Under the pieces are notes generated by a model. The model was not told the origin of the DNA, did no database searches, and saw only the letters and a list, made by a program, of their open reading frames with translations. Positions 8,329-17,436 of a stretch of DNA of 64,000 nt are shown piece by piece. The stretch is from Mucilaginibacter flavidus (GTDB lineage: Bacteria; Bacteroidota; Bacteroidia; Sphingobacteriales; Sphingobacteriaceae). The translations under genes were made by a program, and so were the position numbers. Positions within the stretch are counted from its first letter, which is position 1; the number at the start of each line of letters is the position of its first letter. The DNA lies in NCBI RefSeq assembly GCF_024055575.1, contig NZ_JAMXOE010000027.1, forward strand, positions 20,481 to 84,480. Reading direction: 5' to 3'.

Positions 8329-9673
8329 ACTTGCTCAATCTGCGGTAAAGGGCGGTGCGGGTAAGTCCTAATTCTTTTGCAGCCCTGGTAATATTGCCGT
8401 TGTGCTTTTCTATCACACGTAAAATGGCGTTTTTCTCCAGCGTGCTCAATGGTACATTATCGTCGTCGACAATAACTTCGCCCGGTGTTTCCAATATCGA
8501 AAATATCAAGTCGTCTGGCCGGAGCAACTGGTCATCGGCCATAATAACGGCGCGCTCGATTGTATACTGCAATTCGCGTACGTTGCCCGGGTAATTGTAC
8601 GATTTTAATTTCATTAAAGACGCGGCATCAAAATCAACAGATGGTTTTAAGTACTTAGTGGCATAAAGCTTTGCAAAATGCCGGGCCAGTATCACAATGT
8701 CCTCATTGCGTTTCCGTAATGGCGGCATGTTAATTTCAACCGTGTTTATGCGGTAGATCAAATCTTTACGGAAACGGTTTTCGTTAGCCAGTTCTGACAA
8801 AGGCAGGTTGGTGGCGCATATCAGCCTGATGTCGATATCGACAGCCTTATTTGTACCCAACCTGGTTACCTGCCTGTTTTGCAAAACGGTTAACAATTTG
8901 GCTTGTTGCTGTAACGATATATTACCGATTTCGTCCAAAAACAGGGTGCCGCCCTGTGCATCCTCAAAACGTCCGCTGCGGTCTTCCCGGGCATCGGTAT
9001 AGGCGCCTTTTTTGTGTCCAAACAGCTCGCTTTCAAACAGGGTGTCGGTAAGGGCACCCACATCTACCTTAATAAATGGCATGTCTGCCCTTAAGGAACG
9101 CTCATGAATCGCCTTGGCCATCAAATCCTTACCGGTTCCATTTTCGCCTAAAAGTAAAATATTAGCGTCGGTGGGGGCAATTTTATTTACTTTATGAAAG
9201 ATATCCTGCATTACTTCCGACTCGCCCAATATGGATGTATCCCCGGTTGCAGTTTTGGATGAAGTTTTAACAGTTTTAACACCTTCTCTTTTATCAAGCA
9301 GGTCTTTAATGGTATCGATCAGCTTTTCGTTATGCCACGGCTTAACAATAAAGTCATTGGCGCCTTCTTTTAACGAACGTACTGCAAGATCGATATCGCC
9401 ATAAGCGGTAATCATAATTACACAAACAGCCGGTTTCCACTCCTTAATTTTCCGCAGCCAGTATATGCCCTCGTTACCTGTGTTAATGGCGCTGTTAAAA
9501 TTCATATCCAGCAACACCAGGTCGACCTGGTTGCGCTGTAGCAGCCAGTTAAGGTTTTCCGGGTTCTTTTCGGTAATAATTTCCTGCGCTTCGGTCTTAA
9601 GCAATAGCTTCACGGCCGTAAGCACATCAGGGTCGTCATCAACAATTAGTACGTTAGCTTTTTTTAGTATCAT
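8318..9673 (-). CDS. NtrC-family response regulator / sigma54 enhancer-binding protein
   Basis: 451 aa with three domains. The receiver (1-125) has acidic D12-D14, phospho-acceptor D56, T94 and K111. The AAA+ sigma54-activation domain (~150-370) has Walker A GENGTGKD at 176-183 and Walker B GGTLFLDE at 241-248. A Fis-type HTH lies at the C terminus (~405-449, NITRAAKELGLTRTALYRRL). The loop that normally reads GAFTGA is GAYTDA (223-228): the F-to-Y change is common, while the G-to-D change at position 5 is a notable variant. It is first in a two-gene minus-strand operon with the kinase and divergent from the adaptor gene. Likely targets are the three shared sites at 9966-9999, 40818-40852 and 58793-58828. 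Confidence 0.94.
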   Translation of the reverse strand: MILKKANVLIVDDDPDVLTAVKLLLKTEAQEIITEKNPENLNWLLQRNQVDLVLLDMNFNSAINTGNEGIYWLRKIKEWKPAVCVIMITAYGDIDLAVRSLKEGANDFIVKPWHNEKLIDTIKDLLDKREGVKTVKTSSKTATGDTSILGESEVMQDIFHKVNKIAPTDANILLLGENGTGKDLMAKAIHERSLRADMPFIKVDVGALTDTLFESELFGHKKGAYTDAREDRSGRFEDAQGGTLFLDEIGNISLQQQAKLLTVLQNRQVTRLGTNKAVDIDIRLICATNLPLSELANENRFRKDLIYRINTVEINMPPLRKRNEDIVILARHFAKLYATKYLKPSVDFDAASLMKLKSYNYPGNVRELQYTIERAVIMADDQLLRPDDLIFSILETPGEVIVDDDNVPLSTLEKNAILRVIEKHNGNITRAAKELGLTRTALYRRLSKYDI

Positions 9674-9965
9674 TATCTAGAAGTTCATGGTCGATAGTTC
9701 ATGGTTTATAGTCAACCAATCACAAATTCACCAATTATACCATTAATATTATTTAATCAACAAATCTTTATAATTTTAATACTGCTTTCTTACAGTAAAT
9801 TCTCAACCTTGATCTAATCAGCTCCTGGTCAACAATTTTTATGCTAAATATTAAAAACTCCGGATTATTAAACATAAATCATTAACTATGAACCATCAAC
9901 CACCAACTATGACCAAATAAACCTAATTTGACCTGTAAATACCTTTAAATGTATTGTATCATAAA

Positions 9966-9999
9966 CGTACACTTGCTGTAACAGAAGCGTACGCCCGTA
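9966..9999 (+). promoter_or_regulatory. Composite activator site A (upstream of adaptor gene)
   Basis: Reads CGTACAC (9966-9972), 4 nt, TGTAAC (9977-9982), 5 nt, CGTACG (9988-9993), 2 nt, CGTA. The same block order and spacing recurs at 58793 (+) and, on the opposite strand, at 40852-40818. It ends 46 nt before the TGGCAT block at 10046, exactly the spacing at the 58.8 kb copy. A binding site for the adjacent NtrC-type activator is the simplest reading. Confidence 0.65.
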
Positions 10000-10045
10000 T
10001 ATTATATTTGAGCTTTAAAATACTGATAAACAGGTATTTAATTTG

Positions 10046-10061
10046 TGGCATATTCTTTTGT
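10046..10061 (+). promoter_or_regulatory. Possible sigma54-like promoter for the adaptor operon
   Basis: TGGCAT (10046-10051) resembles the -24 element TGGCAC, and TTTTGT (10056-10061) stands near the -12 position. The GG-to-G(C/T) spacing is one base longer than canonical and there is no TTGC. It is supported mainly by its fixed distance from site A and by the similar TGGTAT...TTTTAA blocks at 40916 and 58875. Confidence 0.4.
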
Positions 10062-10091
10062 AACTAATAACAAAATATAAATTATTAAACA

Positions 10092-11345
10092 GTGGACAGA
10101 GTAATTGAAAAAAAGACCTGGAATACCAAACGGATACTAACTATTGCCGGTATAGCGGGCATCGTATTGTTAATTGGCGGAAGCATTTATTTTACATCGG
10201 GCAAAAGTAAGCTTGATGTTGATACAGAACGTATAACCATAAGTGAAATTAAAAAAGGCCCTTTCCAGGAGTTTATCCCTGTTAATGGCGTGGTAATGCC
10301 GCTCACTACTATTTACATTGACGCAACAGATGGTGGCCGCGTAGAACAAAAATATGTTGATGACGGCGCTCTTGTAAAAGAGGGTGACCCGATACTTAAA
10401 TTATCAAATACCGACCTTGAGCTTAGCCTGGCAAATGAGCAAAGCACCGTTTATGGTAACCAGACACAGATGCAGATATCCCACATCCAGGCTCAGCAAA
10501 GTACCATTGGTAAACTAACCAGCATGGAAGATGTTGATGTACAGCTTAAAGAAGCAGAGCGGATTTATAAGCTTGATAAAGACCTTTACGCAAAAAAGGC
10601 TATCGGCTCGCAGGAAATGGAAACCGCAACTCATCAATACAATTACAATTTGGCCAAATGGAGACTTGCTAAGAAGATATTGCAGCAGGATACCTTATCT
10701 GTTAAACAACAGGATAAACAAAACCTGGAGCAATATGCACAGATGAAAAACACCCTTGACCTGTTACGTAAAAAAGTAGACGCCCTGACAGTACGGGCAC
10801 CTGTTGGTGGCCAATTAACCAACTTTGATGCGGAAATAGGACAAAATAAAAATAAAGGGGAACATTTGGGACAACTCGACGTCTTATCAGGTTTTAAGGT
10901 AAGATGCGGAATTGAAGAGCATTATTTATCGAGAGTTTTCACCGGCCTAAAAGCGCATTTTGATTTTGCCGGAAAAACTTACCAGCTGATCGTAAAAAAG
11001 GTATTTTCCAATATCGTAAACGGGCAGTTTAATGTTGACATGGCATTTGTAGGCGAAACTGCCAAAGGCATAAAAAAGGGGCAAACCTTGCAGGTATACC
11101 TTAATTTAAGTGAAGAAACAACAGCGCTATTATTGCCAAAAGGCGGCTTTTTCCAGCAGACCGGCGGTAACTGGATATTTAAAGTAAGTGCTGATGGTAA
11201 AAAAGCCTATAAGGTTGATATACAGATAAACCGCCAGAGCCCTGATTATTTTGAGCTGACATCGGGTTTACAGCCAGGCGATAAAGTTATCACCTCGAGC
11301 TACGAAACGTATGGAGACATACAGGAACTGGTGCTGAAGAAGTAG
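10092..11345 (+). CDS. HlyD/MacA-type periplasmic adaptor (membrane fusion protein)
   Basis: 417 aa. The start is GTG at 10092: an in-frame TAA lies 4 codons upstream and no ATG fits. A single N-terminal TM (~15-35, ILTIAGIAGIVLLIGGSIYF) anchors it in the inner membrane. The two halves of a biotinyl-lipoyl-like domain flank a long helical hairpin: GGRVEQKYVDDGALVKEGDPI (~78-98) and LTVRAPVGGQLTNF (~231-244), with a Q/K/L-rich coiled coil (~115-230) between. A beta-barrel and membrane-proximal domain follow, ending ...GLQPGDKVITSSYE. Such adaptors link an inner-membrane ABC or RND pump to an outer-membrane duct. The ABC ATPase gene follows after 125 bp and the permease array after that, so it should be the adaptor of this exporter. 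No outer-membrane factor gene is in the window. Confidence 0.9.
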   Translation: MDRVIEKKTWNTKRILTIAGIAGIVLLIGGSIYFTSGKSKLDVDTERITISEIKKGPFQEFIPVNGVVMPLTTIYIDATDGGRVEQKYVDDGALVKEGDPILKLSNTDLELSLANEQSTVYGNQTQMQISHIQAQQSTIGKLTSMEDVDVQLKEAERIYKLDKDLYAKKAIGSQEMETATHQYNYNLAKWRLAKKILQQDTLSVKQQDKQNLEQYAQMKNTLDLLRKKVDALTVRAPVGGQLTNFDAEIGQNKNKGEHLGQLDVLSGFKVRCGIEEHYLSRVFTGLKAHFDFAGKTYQLIVKKVFSNIVNGQFNVDMAFVGETAKGIKKGQTLQVYLNLSEETTALLLPKGGFFQQTGGNWIFKVSADGKKAYKVDIQINRQSPDYFELTSGLQPGDKVITSSYETYGDIQELVLKK

Positions 11346-11383
11346 GTGGTTAGAGACTAAAGATCAGAGGTTAGAGATTAGTT
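11345..11383 (+). repeat. Intergenic repeat R2 after the adaptor gene
   Basis: GTTAGAGACTAAAGATC followed by AGAGGTTAGAGATTAGTTG, a member of the family that also follows the stop codons at 17353, 30306, 48470, 51018 and 56099. Confidence 0.5.
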
Positions 11384-11470
11384 GATTTGAAGATGAATGA
11401 CTATTGACCAATGACTAAACTAAAGGCAATTAATTAATTTAAACTACACATAAAATAAAATTAAACTTAT

Positions 11471-12181
11471 ATGAGCAAAAATGAAGTAGGTGACGGCAGC
11501 ACCATGATAAAAATCACCGACCTGGAGAAATTTTATCGCACCGAAGAGGTTGAAACAATCGCTTTGAACAAACTGTCAATCGAAATTAAAACCGGCGAGT
11601 TTGTTGCCATCATGGGCCCATCGGGCTGTGGTAAATCAACATTGCTTAACATCCTGGGGATGCTTGACGATCCGGATGAAGGCAGCTATGTTTTCAACGG
11701 CATCGAGGTAGCTCATTTCACCGAGCGCAAAAGGGCTGATCTACGCAAACACAACATTGGCTTCGTGTTCCAGAGCTTTAACCTTATCGACGAACTGACC
11801 GTATTTGAAAACGTGGAGCTTCCGTTAATTTATACCGGCGTTCCATCTGCCGAACGTGTAAAAAGGGTAGAAGAGGTGTTGGACAAAATGCAGATCATGC
11901 ACCGCCGCAACCACTATCCGCAACAGTTATCGGGTGGTCAACAACAACGTGTGGCAATAGCCCGTGCGGTTGTTAACAAACCAAAACTGATACTTGCGGA
12001 TGAGCCCACCGGTAACCTTGACTCGAGCAACGGTAATGATGTAATGGAACTACTAACCGACCTTAACGAACAGGGTACTACCATTATAATGGTAACTCAC
12101 TCTGAGCATGATGCCCGTTACAGCCATCGTATCATCCGCTTATTGGATGGACAAAGCGTAATGGAAAACATTATGATATAA
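11471..12181 (+). CDS. ABC transporter ATPase (MacB/LolD-type), the only ATPase of the cluster
   Basis: 236 aa. It has a complete set of ABC motifs: Walker A GPSGCGKST (49-57), Q-loop Q101 (FVFQSFNLI), signature LSGGQ (153-157, followed by QQRVAIARA), Walker B LILADE (173-178), D-loop GNLD, and H-loop H210 (MVTHSEHD). The length and NLIDELTVFENVELPL place it in the MacB/LolD/FtsE group that powers mechanotransmission-type FtsX permeases. The start at 11471 adds 11 residues before MIKITDLEKFY; the internal ATG at 11504 matches the usual family start and is a real alternative. It sits between the adaptor and P1, and is the only ATPase for the 19 permease genes downstream in this window. Confidence 0.95.
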   Translation: MSKNEVGDGSTMIKITDLEKFYRTEEVETIALNKLSIEIKTGEFVAIMGPSGCGKSTLLNILGMLDDPDEGSYVFNGIEVAHFTERKRADLRKHNIGFVFQSFNLIDELTVFENVELPLIYTGVPSAERVKRVEEVLDKMQIMHRRNHYPQQLSGGQQQRVAIARAVVNKPKLILADEPTGNLDSSNGNDVMELLTDLNEQGTTIIMVTHSEHDARYSHRIIRLLDGQSVMENIMI

Positions 12182-12469
12182 TTTGGTTCATAGTTCATGG
12201 TTGATATTTGATTGCCGGTTAAACCACCAATCAACTAATGAATCAGTGAACAAATGAACTGTCACAAAAGAAAGTTTATATAAGTTAATAAAGTGCCTCT
12301 GCTATCCCCTCCTAAATGGAGGGGTAGCTTGAGTGTTGCCCGGACTTTCCGGTGGTAGTTTCTTTTAAAACATTGATAATGAAAGAAGTTGTAATAAAAA
12401 AGCAGCAAATTTCATTATCCGGTATCTAAAGCCTAAACCCGTTTTTCGTTAACTATTAACTATTGTACG
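12182..12469 (+). other. Gap before P1 with repeats and a hairpin
   Basis: 288 bp without a gene. Low-complexity repeats (TTCATAGTTCATGGTTGAT at 12186-12204; AACTAATGAATCAGTGAACA around 12233-12252) are followed by a perfect hairpin CCCCTCC-TAAAT-GGAGGGG (12306-12324) without a T tract. No convincing promoter was found; P1 may be read through from the ATPase gene. Confidence 0.5.
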
Positions 12470-14836
12470 ATGTTTAAAAACTACATAAAAATTGCGTTTC
12501 GCAACCTGAAAAAAGACAGGCAGTTTACCTTTTTAAACGTAGTGGGGCTTTCGGCGGGCATTGCATGTACATTGCTGATTTACCTGTGGGTTCATGACGA
12601 AATGAGCTACGATAAGTTTTTTGATAACGACAATCGCCTGTACCAGGTAATGGAGCACCGTAAAGGCGGCGAGGTTGACGGCATATCCGACGAATCATCG
12701 GGTCTGGCTAGCGAAACCCTAATTGTACAAAACCCCGAGGTTGAGTATGCAACCCCGGTTGCCCCTGCAGACTGGTGGCAAAAATTCACCCTAACCGTTG
12801 GCGACAAAAACCTGAAAGCCACCGGCCAATATGTTGGCAAAGATTACTTCAATGTTTTTTCTTTTAAAATGATAAAGGGAAAAAAGGGAGACGTGCTTGC
12901 AGCAAAAAATAACATTGTAATTTCCGACGAGCTTGCTAAAAAGCTGTTCAACAGTACTGAAAATGCCATAGGGAAGGCAATTAAATTTCAGCACGACAAA
13001 GACTTTTTTGTATCGGGTGTGTTTGAAAAACTACCCATACATTCCTCACAACAATTTGATTTCGTTTTATCCTTCGATTACCTGGCCGATGTACAGGGCT
13101 GGGTAAAAACATGGCCCAATGGCGGCCCGCACAATTATGTACTTTTGAAAAATGGGGCCGATGCCAATAAGTTAAGTCACAATATTACCGACATGATAAC
13201 AAAAGCCGATGGCGATACTACCCGCCATCTTTTCTTGTCGAAATTCTCTGATATTTACCTTAAACATACATTTAACCATGGTTCGCGCATAGGTAGTAAA
13301 GAGGAATATGTAAAACTCTTTTCCGTTATTGCGCTCTTTATATTAATAATAGCCTGTATCAATTTCATGAACCTGTCCACCGCCAAAGCATCGGGCAGGA
13401 TGAAAGAAGTAGGTATAAAAAAGGTAGTCGGCGCCGAGCGAAGCCAGTTGATAATACAGTTTCTATCCGAATCGGTATTAATGGCCTTTTTTACCACATT
13501 GCTTGCCGTAGATATTGCCCGGCTGTTACTGCCACAGTTTAACCAACTTACTGGCAAACAAATAACATTAACTTTTGACAGCACTCTCATTCTTTCATTA
13601 ACAGGTATCATGTTATTTACCGGCCTGGTTTCCGGAAGTTACCCGGCCTTGTACCTTTCTAAGTTTAATCCCCTGGCTATTTTAAAAGGCAAGCTTAAAT
13701 CTTCGGTGTCCGAGCTTATTGCCCGTAAAGGTTTAGTGGTGTTTCAATTTACGCTTTCGGTTACGCTGATTGTGGCTGTACTGGTGGTTTACCGGCAGAT
13801 ACAGTACATACAGTCAACGTCACTTGGGTACAATAAAAACAACGTTATAAGGATTGATTCGGAAGGTAAACTCGCCGGCAACGAAGATCGTTTTGCAACT
13901 GAATTAAGAAACATCCCCGGCGTGGTTAACGCCAGTTATACCCAGCATAACGTTGTTGGTAGAAACTATGCAACAGGCGGCCTTAGCTGGGATGGCAATA
14001 TTGCCGCTGACCAGGCTATTTATTTCGAAGGCTTTTTTGGGGGATTTAATTTTACCGAAACTCTTGGCATGCAGGTAATAGCAGGCAGGTCGTTCTCGAA
14101 AAACTATGGCGCCGAAGGGAATAAAATAATGCTCAACGAGGCAGCCGTGCGAACTATGCATCTTAAGAACCCGGTGGGGGCAAATATTAGAGCTTACGGA
14201 GGCAATTTGCAGGTCATTGGCATCGTGAAGGATTTTCATTTTGAGTCGTTACACGAAATAGTGAAACCATCATTCATTATGCTTAACGGTGGCAGCCCGT
14301 ATAATAAAATGATGATAAGAATTAAAGGCGATCATCAGAAAGAAACCATTACGCAGATCCGCGACTTGTATGAGTCGTTTAACCCGGGTTTTCCTTTTGC
14401 TTACAGTTTTTTGGATGAAGCCTATCAAAAGCAATACGAAACAGAAACCAGGGTGTCGTTACTTTCAGAATACTTCTCGGTATTGGCCATCCTTATTTCA
14501 TGCCTTGGCCTATTTGGCCTTGTGGCATTCACCGCACAAAAACGGCAGAAAGAAATCGGCATCCGCAAGGTTATCGGGGCATCGGTTAACAGCATCACTT
14601 TGATGCTAACGCAGGATTTCCTGAAGCTGGTTGGCATAGCGGTCATAATTGCCTTCCCGCTATCATGGTGGCTGATGAGCAAATGGCTGAATAGCTTCGC
14701 TTACCGTATTGACCTTGGACCGGGCGTATTTATAATAGCTTGTGCAGCTGTTGTTTTAATAACTGTACTTACAGTGAGTTTCCAGGCTGTAAAAGCGGCA
14801 GTGGCAAACCCGGTGAAGAGTTTGAGAAGCGAATAG
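12470..14836 (+). CDS. P1: MacB_PCD/FtsX ABC permease, first of 19
   Basis: 788 aa, internally duplicated. TM1 (~20-42) leads to periplasmic core 1 (~45-275, with GVFEKLPIHSSQQFDF near 185), then a three-helix FtsX unit (~283-400). The second half repeats this: TM5 (~425-447), periplasmic core 2 (~450-645, GIVKDFHFESLHE near 585) and a second FtsX unit (~665-780). Coupling-helix motifs are E311-VGIKKVVGA and E694-IGIRKVIGA; the first has K in place of the usual R. In MacB-type pumps these helices touch the ATPase and transmit ATP-driven motion to the periplasmic cores. Since MacB works as a dimer of 4-TM chains, the 8-TM chain probably supplies the whole membrane part alone. The tail is VANPVKSLRSE. 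It lies nearest to the single ATPase gene. Confidence 0.93.
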   Translation: MFKNYIKIAFRNLKKDRQFTFLNVVGLSAGIACTLLIYLWVHDEMSYDKFFDNDNRLYQVMEHRKGGEVDGISDESSGLASETLIVQNPEVEYATPVAPADWWQKFTLTVGDKNLKATGQYVGKDYFNVFSFKMIKGKKGDVLAAKNNIVISDELAKKLFNSTENAIGKAIKFQHDKDFFVSGVFEKLPIHSSQQFDFVLSFDYLADVQGWVKTWPNGGPHNYVLLKNGADANKLSHNITDMITKADGDTTRHLFLSKFSDIYLKHTFNHGSRIGSKEEYVKLFSVIALFILIIACINFMNLSTAKASGRMKEVGIKKVVGAERSQLIIQFLSESVLMAFFTTLLAVDIARLLLPQFNQLTGKQITLTFDSTLILSLTGIMLFTGLVSGSYPALYLSKFNPLAILKGKLKSSVSELIARKGLVVFQFTLSVTLIVAVLVVYRQIQYIQSTSLGYNKNNVIRIDSEGKLAGNEDRFATELRNIPGVVNASYTQHNVVGRNYATGGLSWDGNIAADQAIYFEGFFGGFNFTETLGMQVIAGRSFSKNYGAEGNKIMLNEAAVRTMHLKNPVGANIRAYGGNLQVIGIVKDFHFESLHEIVKPSFIMLNGGSPYNKMMIRIKGDHQKETITQIRDLYESFNPGFPFAYSFLDEAYQKQYETETRVSLLSEYFSVLAILISCLGLFGLVAFTAQKRQKEIGIRKVIGASVNSITLMLTQDFLKLVGIAVIIAFPLSWWLMSKWLNSFAYRIDLGPGVFIIACAAVVLITVLTVSFQAVKAAVANPVKSLRSE

Positions 14837-14922
14837 GCAGTAGTAGTAGTAGTAACAGCTGGCAGTTTTAAAGAAAAAGGTTCTACCAATGAACTAGTGA
14901 ACAATTGAACTAATGAACAAAC
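14837..14922 (+). repeat. Intergenic repeat modules R1 and R3 between P1 and P2
   Basis: R1 (GCAGTAGTAGTAGTAGTAAC then AGCTGGCAGTTTT) starts at the P1 stop. R3 (ACCAATGAACTAGTGAACA then ATTGAACTAATGAACAAACA) ends just before the P2 ATG. The same order, R1 after the stop and R3 before the start, recurs at 22362-22433, 43491-43576, 45948-46031 and 53558-53644. Confidence 0.7.
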
Positions 14923-14923
14923 A

Positions 14924-17353
14924 ATGATCAGGAATTATTTAAAAACAGCTTACCGCAGCCTTTCAAAAAACAGGGGCTTTACCACCCTGAACATTTTAGG
15001 GCTATCATTAGGCCTGGCAAGTTGCCTGCTCATAATTTTTTACGTAGTTGACGAGTTAAGCTACGATCGTTATAATACAAAAGCCGGCAGGATATACCGT
15101 GTTAACGAGGATTTAAAGCTTGGGGAGAATAACGTTCTCTATTCTGTAGCTATGCCGCCCTTGGCAAAAACGTTAAAAAGCGATTTTCCTTATATCGAAA
15201 ATACCGTACGAATTAAAAATGCAGGTTCAGCGCATGTAAAAAAAGGGACAGCCAGTATTCTCGAAAATCGAATGGCCTTCGCTGATCCCTCGTTATTTGA
15301 CGTGTTTACCCTGCCCATGATAACCGGCGACCCAAAGTCGGCATTGGCCGAACCCAACAGTGTTGTGTTAACCGAAAGCACAGCAAAAAAGTACTTTAAC
15401 AGTATCAGTGTGGTTGGCAAAACTTTAGCTTTTGATAATAACGGATTTTTCAAAATCACGGGCGTTATAAAAGATATACCGCAACAGTCTCATTTTAATT
15501 TTGACTTCTTTATCTCCATGTCCAGCTTTCCGGATAGTAAATCGAATGAATGGCTGAGAAGTGATTATAATACTTACGTTTTATTGAAAGATGCTACAGA
15601 CAGCAAAAAGTTGGAAGCGTCGTTACCAGCGTTTTTAAACAAATACAGCGGCGACCAAATGAAATCGCAGCTTCATATGGATATGGGCGCTTTTGAAAAG
15701 AGCGGCAGTTTCTTCCGGCTCAATTTAACTCCATTAACCGATATTCACCTAAAATCGAACCGCAGCGGCGAACTTAGTGCAAATGGCAGTGTACAGTATG
15801 TTTATATTTTTTCGGCTATCGCATTATTCATCCTGTTAATCGCCTGTGTCAATTTCATGAATTTATCAACGGCCCGCTCTGCCAACAGGGCACGCGAGGT
15901 TGGTGTGCGCAAAGTTTTGGGCTCTGCAAAAATACATTTGATCGCCCAGTTTTTAACGGAGTCGACTTTACTAACCTTTGCCGCTACTGTTATTGCGTTT
16001 GTAGCTACCATGGCCTTGCTGCCTGCATTTAACCAGCTATCTGGCAAACAAATTACTGTGGATGCCCATACGCTGGGCTGGCTTATTCCTGCATTATTGC
16101 TCATCGTGATGTTTGTCGGTGCAATTGCAGGCTCGTATCCCGCATTTTATTTATCGGCATTTCAACCTATCGATGTTTTAAAGGGAAAGCTGGCAACCGG
16201 CTTTAAAGGTAGCGGCCTGCGGAGCTTTTTGGTTGTACTTCAATTCTCCATATCCATTTTTTTAATAGTCAGCACAATCGTTATTTACAACCAGCTTCAT
16301 TTTATACAAAGCAAAAATTTAGGGTATAATCGCAGCCAGGTTTTAATTGTGCAAAATGTTTTTGAGTTGAATAAACAGGCCGGCGTATTTAAGCAGGAGG
16401 TGAAAAAACTCCCCGGCGTTGTTGATGCTACTTTAACAGGTTTTTTGCCCACTTCTAACTGGAAAAGTACAGCCATCTATTTTAAAGATGCCAGCTTTGA
16501 CCAAAAGAAAGCGCTATTCCCGCAAAGCTGGGAAGTTGACGAAAATTACATTAGCACACTGGAAATGAAGATGGCTGCCGGCCGCAACTTCTCGGCGGAT
16601 ATGCTGACAGATTCATCCGGAGTAATTATAAACGAAGCCGCTGCTAAATTCCTGGGGCTTAAAGACCCGATAAACAAACCTTTATACAAATCAAATGGAG
16701 GCGAGCAGAATGTGGCTAACTCAAAACAGCTCCATATTATCGGCGTTGTAAAAGATTTTAATTTCAGTTCATTACGTGATGTGGTTAGTCCGGTTGTTTT
16801 AACGCTGGCGCATAATACGGGCGCACTTAGTATTCGGGTACGTACCGCAAATATACCTGCGCTTTTAGTACAAATTAATGCAGGTTGGAAGGAATTATCG
16901 CCGGGTGTTCAAATGAACTATTCGTTTATGGACCAGGATTTTGACGCATCGTACCGCGCGGAACAACGCACAGGTACTATTTCGCTGATATTTAGTTCGC
17001 TGGCCATAATAATTGCCTGCCTGGGCTTGTTCGGGCTCGCGGCCTATGCTGCTGAGCAACGGGCCAAAGAAATTGGCATCAGGAAAATATTAGGTGCCCG
17101 GATAACGGCTATTGCCAGCATGTTGTCTTTCGACTTTATAAAGCTGGTATTGCTGGCTATTTTAATTGCCTTACCCACTGGCTGGTATTTAATGAATAAA
17201 TGGCTGCAGGGTTTTGCTTACCGGCAGGATATAAAGTGGTGGGTTTTAGCACTGGCAGGTTTTACCGCAATATTTATTGCGCTGATAACGGTAAGCTTTC
17301 AATCGATAAAAGCAGCACTGAGCAACCCGGTGGAAAGCCTTCGTTCCGAGTGA
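14924..17353 (+). CDS. P2: MacB_PCD/FtsX ABC permease
   Basis: 809 aa. Its closest relatives in the array are P6 and P7: the same FYVVDELSYDRYNTKA opening after TM1, a periplasmic core 1 with PQQSHFNFDFF, and a second-core region with VDENYISTL and KDFNFSSLRDVV. Coupling motifs are at E325-VGVRKVLGS and E716-IGIRKILGA. The tail is LSNPVESLRSE, where K of the usual NPVKS is E. It is 87 bp downstream of P1, the gap holding repeats R1 and R3; the stop (TGA) runs into repeat R2. Confidence 0.93.
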   Translation: MIRNYLKTAYRSLSKNRGFTTLNILGLSLGLASCLLIIFYVVDELSYDRYNTKAGRIYRVNEDLKLGENNVLYSVAMPPLAKTLKSDFPYIENTVRIKNAGSAHVKKGTASILENRMAFADPSLFDVFTLPMITGDPKSALAEPNSVVLTESTAKKYFNSISVVGKTLAFDNNGFFKITGVIKDIPQQSHFNFDFFISMSSFPDSKSNEWLRSDYNTYVLLKDATDSKKLEASLPAFLNKYSGDQMKSQLHMDMGAFEKSGSFFRLNLTPLTDIHLKSNRSGELSANGSVQYVYIFSAIALFILLIACVNFMNLSTARSANRAREVGVRKVLGSAKIHLIAQFLTESTLLTFAATVIAFVATMALLPAFNQLSGKQITVDAHTLGWLIPALLLIVMFVGAIAGSYPAFYLSAFQPIDVLKGKLATGFKGSGLRSFLVVLQFSISIFLIVSTIVIYNQLHFIQSKNLGYNRSQVLIVQNVFELNKQAGVFKQEVKKLPGVVDATLTGFLPTSNWKSTAIYFKDASFDQKKALFPQSWEVDENYISTLEMKMAAGRNFSADMLTDSSGVIINEAAAKFLGLKDPINKPLYKSNGGEQNVANSKQLHIIGVVKDFNFSSLRDVVSPVVLTLAHNTGALSIRVRTANIPALLVQINAGWKELSPGVQMNYSFMDQDFDASYRAEQRTGTISLIFSSLAIIIACLGLFGLAAYAAEQRAKEIGIRKILGARITAIASMLSFDFIKLVLLAILIALPTGWYLMNKWLQGFAYRQDIKWWVLALAGFTAIFIALITVSFQSIKAALSNPVESLRSE

Positions 17354-17436
17354 TTGGAGATTAGTGACCAGGAGTTAGGAAATTTTGGGTTATGAACAAT
17401 AAATCGCAATGAACAATTGAACCAATGAACTAAAAT
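17353..17436 (+). repeat. Repeat modules R2 and R3 between P2 and P3
   Basis: R2 (GATTGGAGATTAGTGACC) overlaps the P2 stop. R3 (CAATGAACAATTGAACCA then ATGAACTAAAAT) ends at the P3 ATG. Confidence 0.6.

Larger units (their letters stand above)
9674..10091. other. Divergent regulatory gap between the activator and adaptor genes
   Basis: 418 bp without a gene. The left part holds low-complexity repeat words (TTCATGGT, ATAGTTCATGG at 9681-9712, and the inverse AACTATGAACCATCAACC around 9892-9912). The right part holds site A (9966-9999) and a TGGCAT...TTTTG block (10046-10060) before the adaptor GTG start. The region should drive both the two-component operon leftwards and the export array rightwards. 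Confidence 0.7.

Noticed and set aside
10046..10061. Canonical sigma54 promoter before the adaptor gene
   Set aside because: TGGCAT is near-consensus, but the -12 TTGC is absent and spacing is one base too long, so it is listed only as a low-confidence, sigma54-like block.
11504..12181. Shorter ATPase starting at MIKITDLEKF
   Set aside because: Not excluded, only not chosen: the upstream ATG at 11471 is in frame, 11 codons earlier, and preceded by the same AT-rich leader type as other genes; recorded as the alternative start.
12306..12324. Terminator between the ATPase gene and P1
   Set aside because: The hairpin is perfect but short (7 bp) and has no following T tract, so it is described as a hairpin within the gap only.
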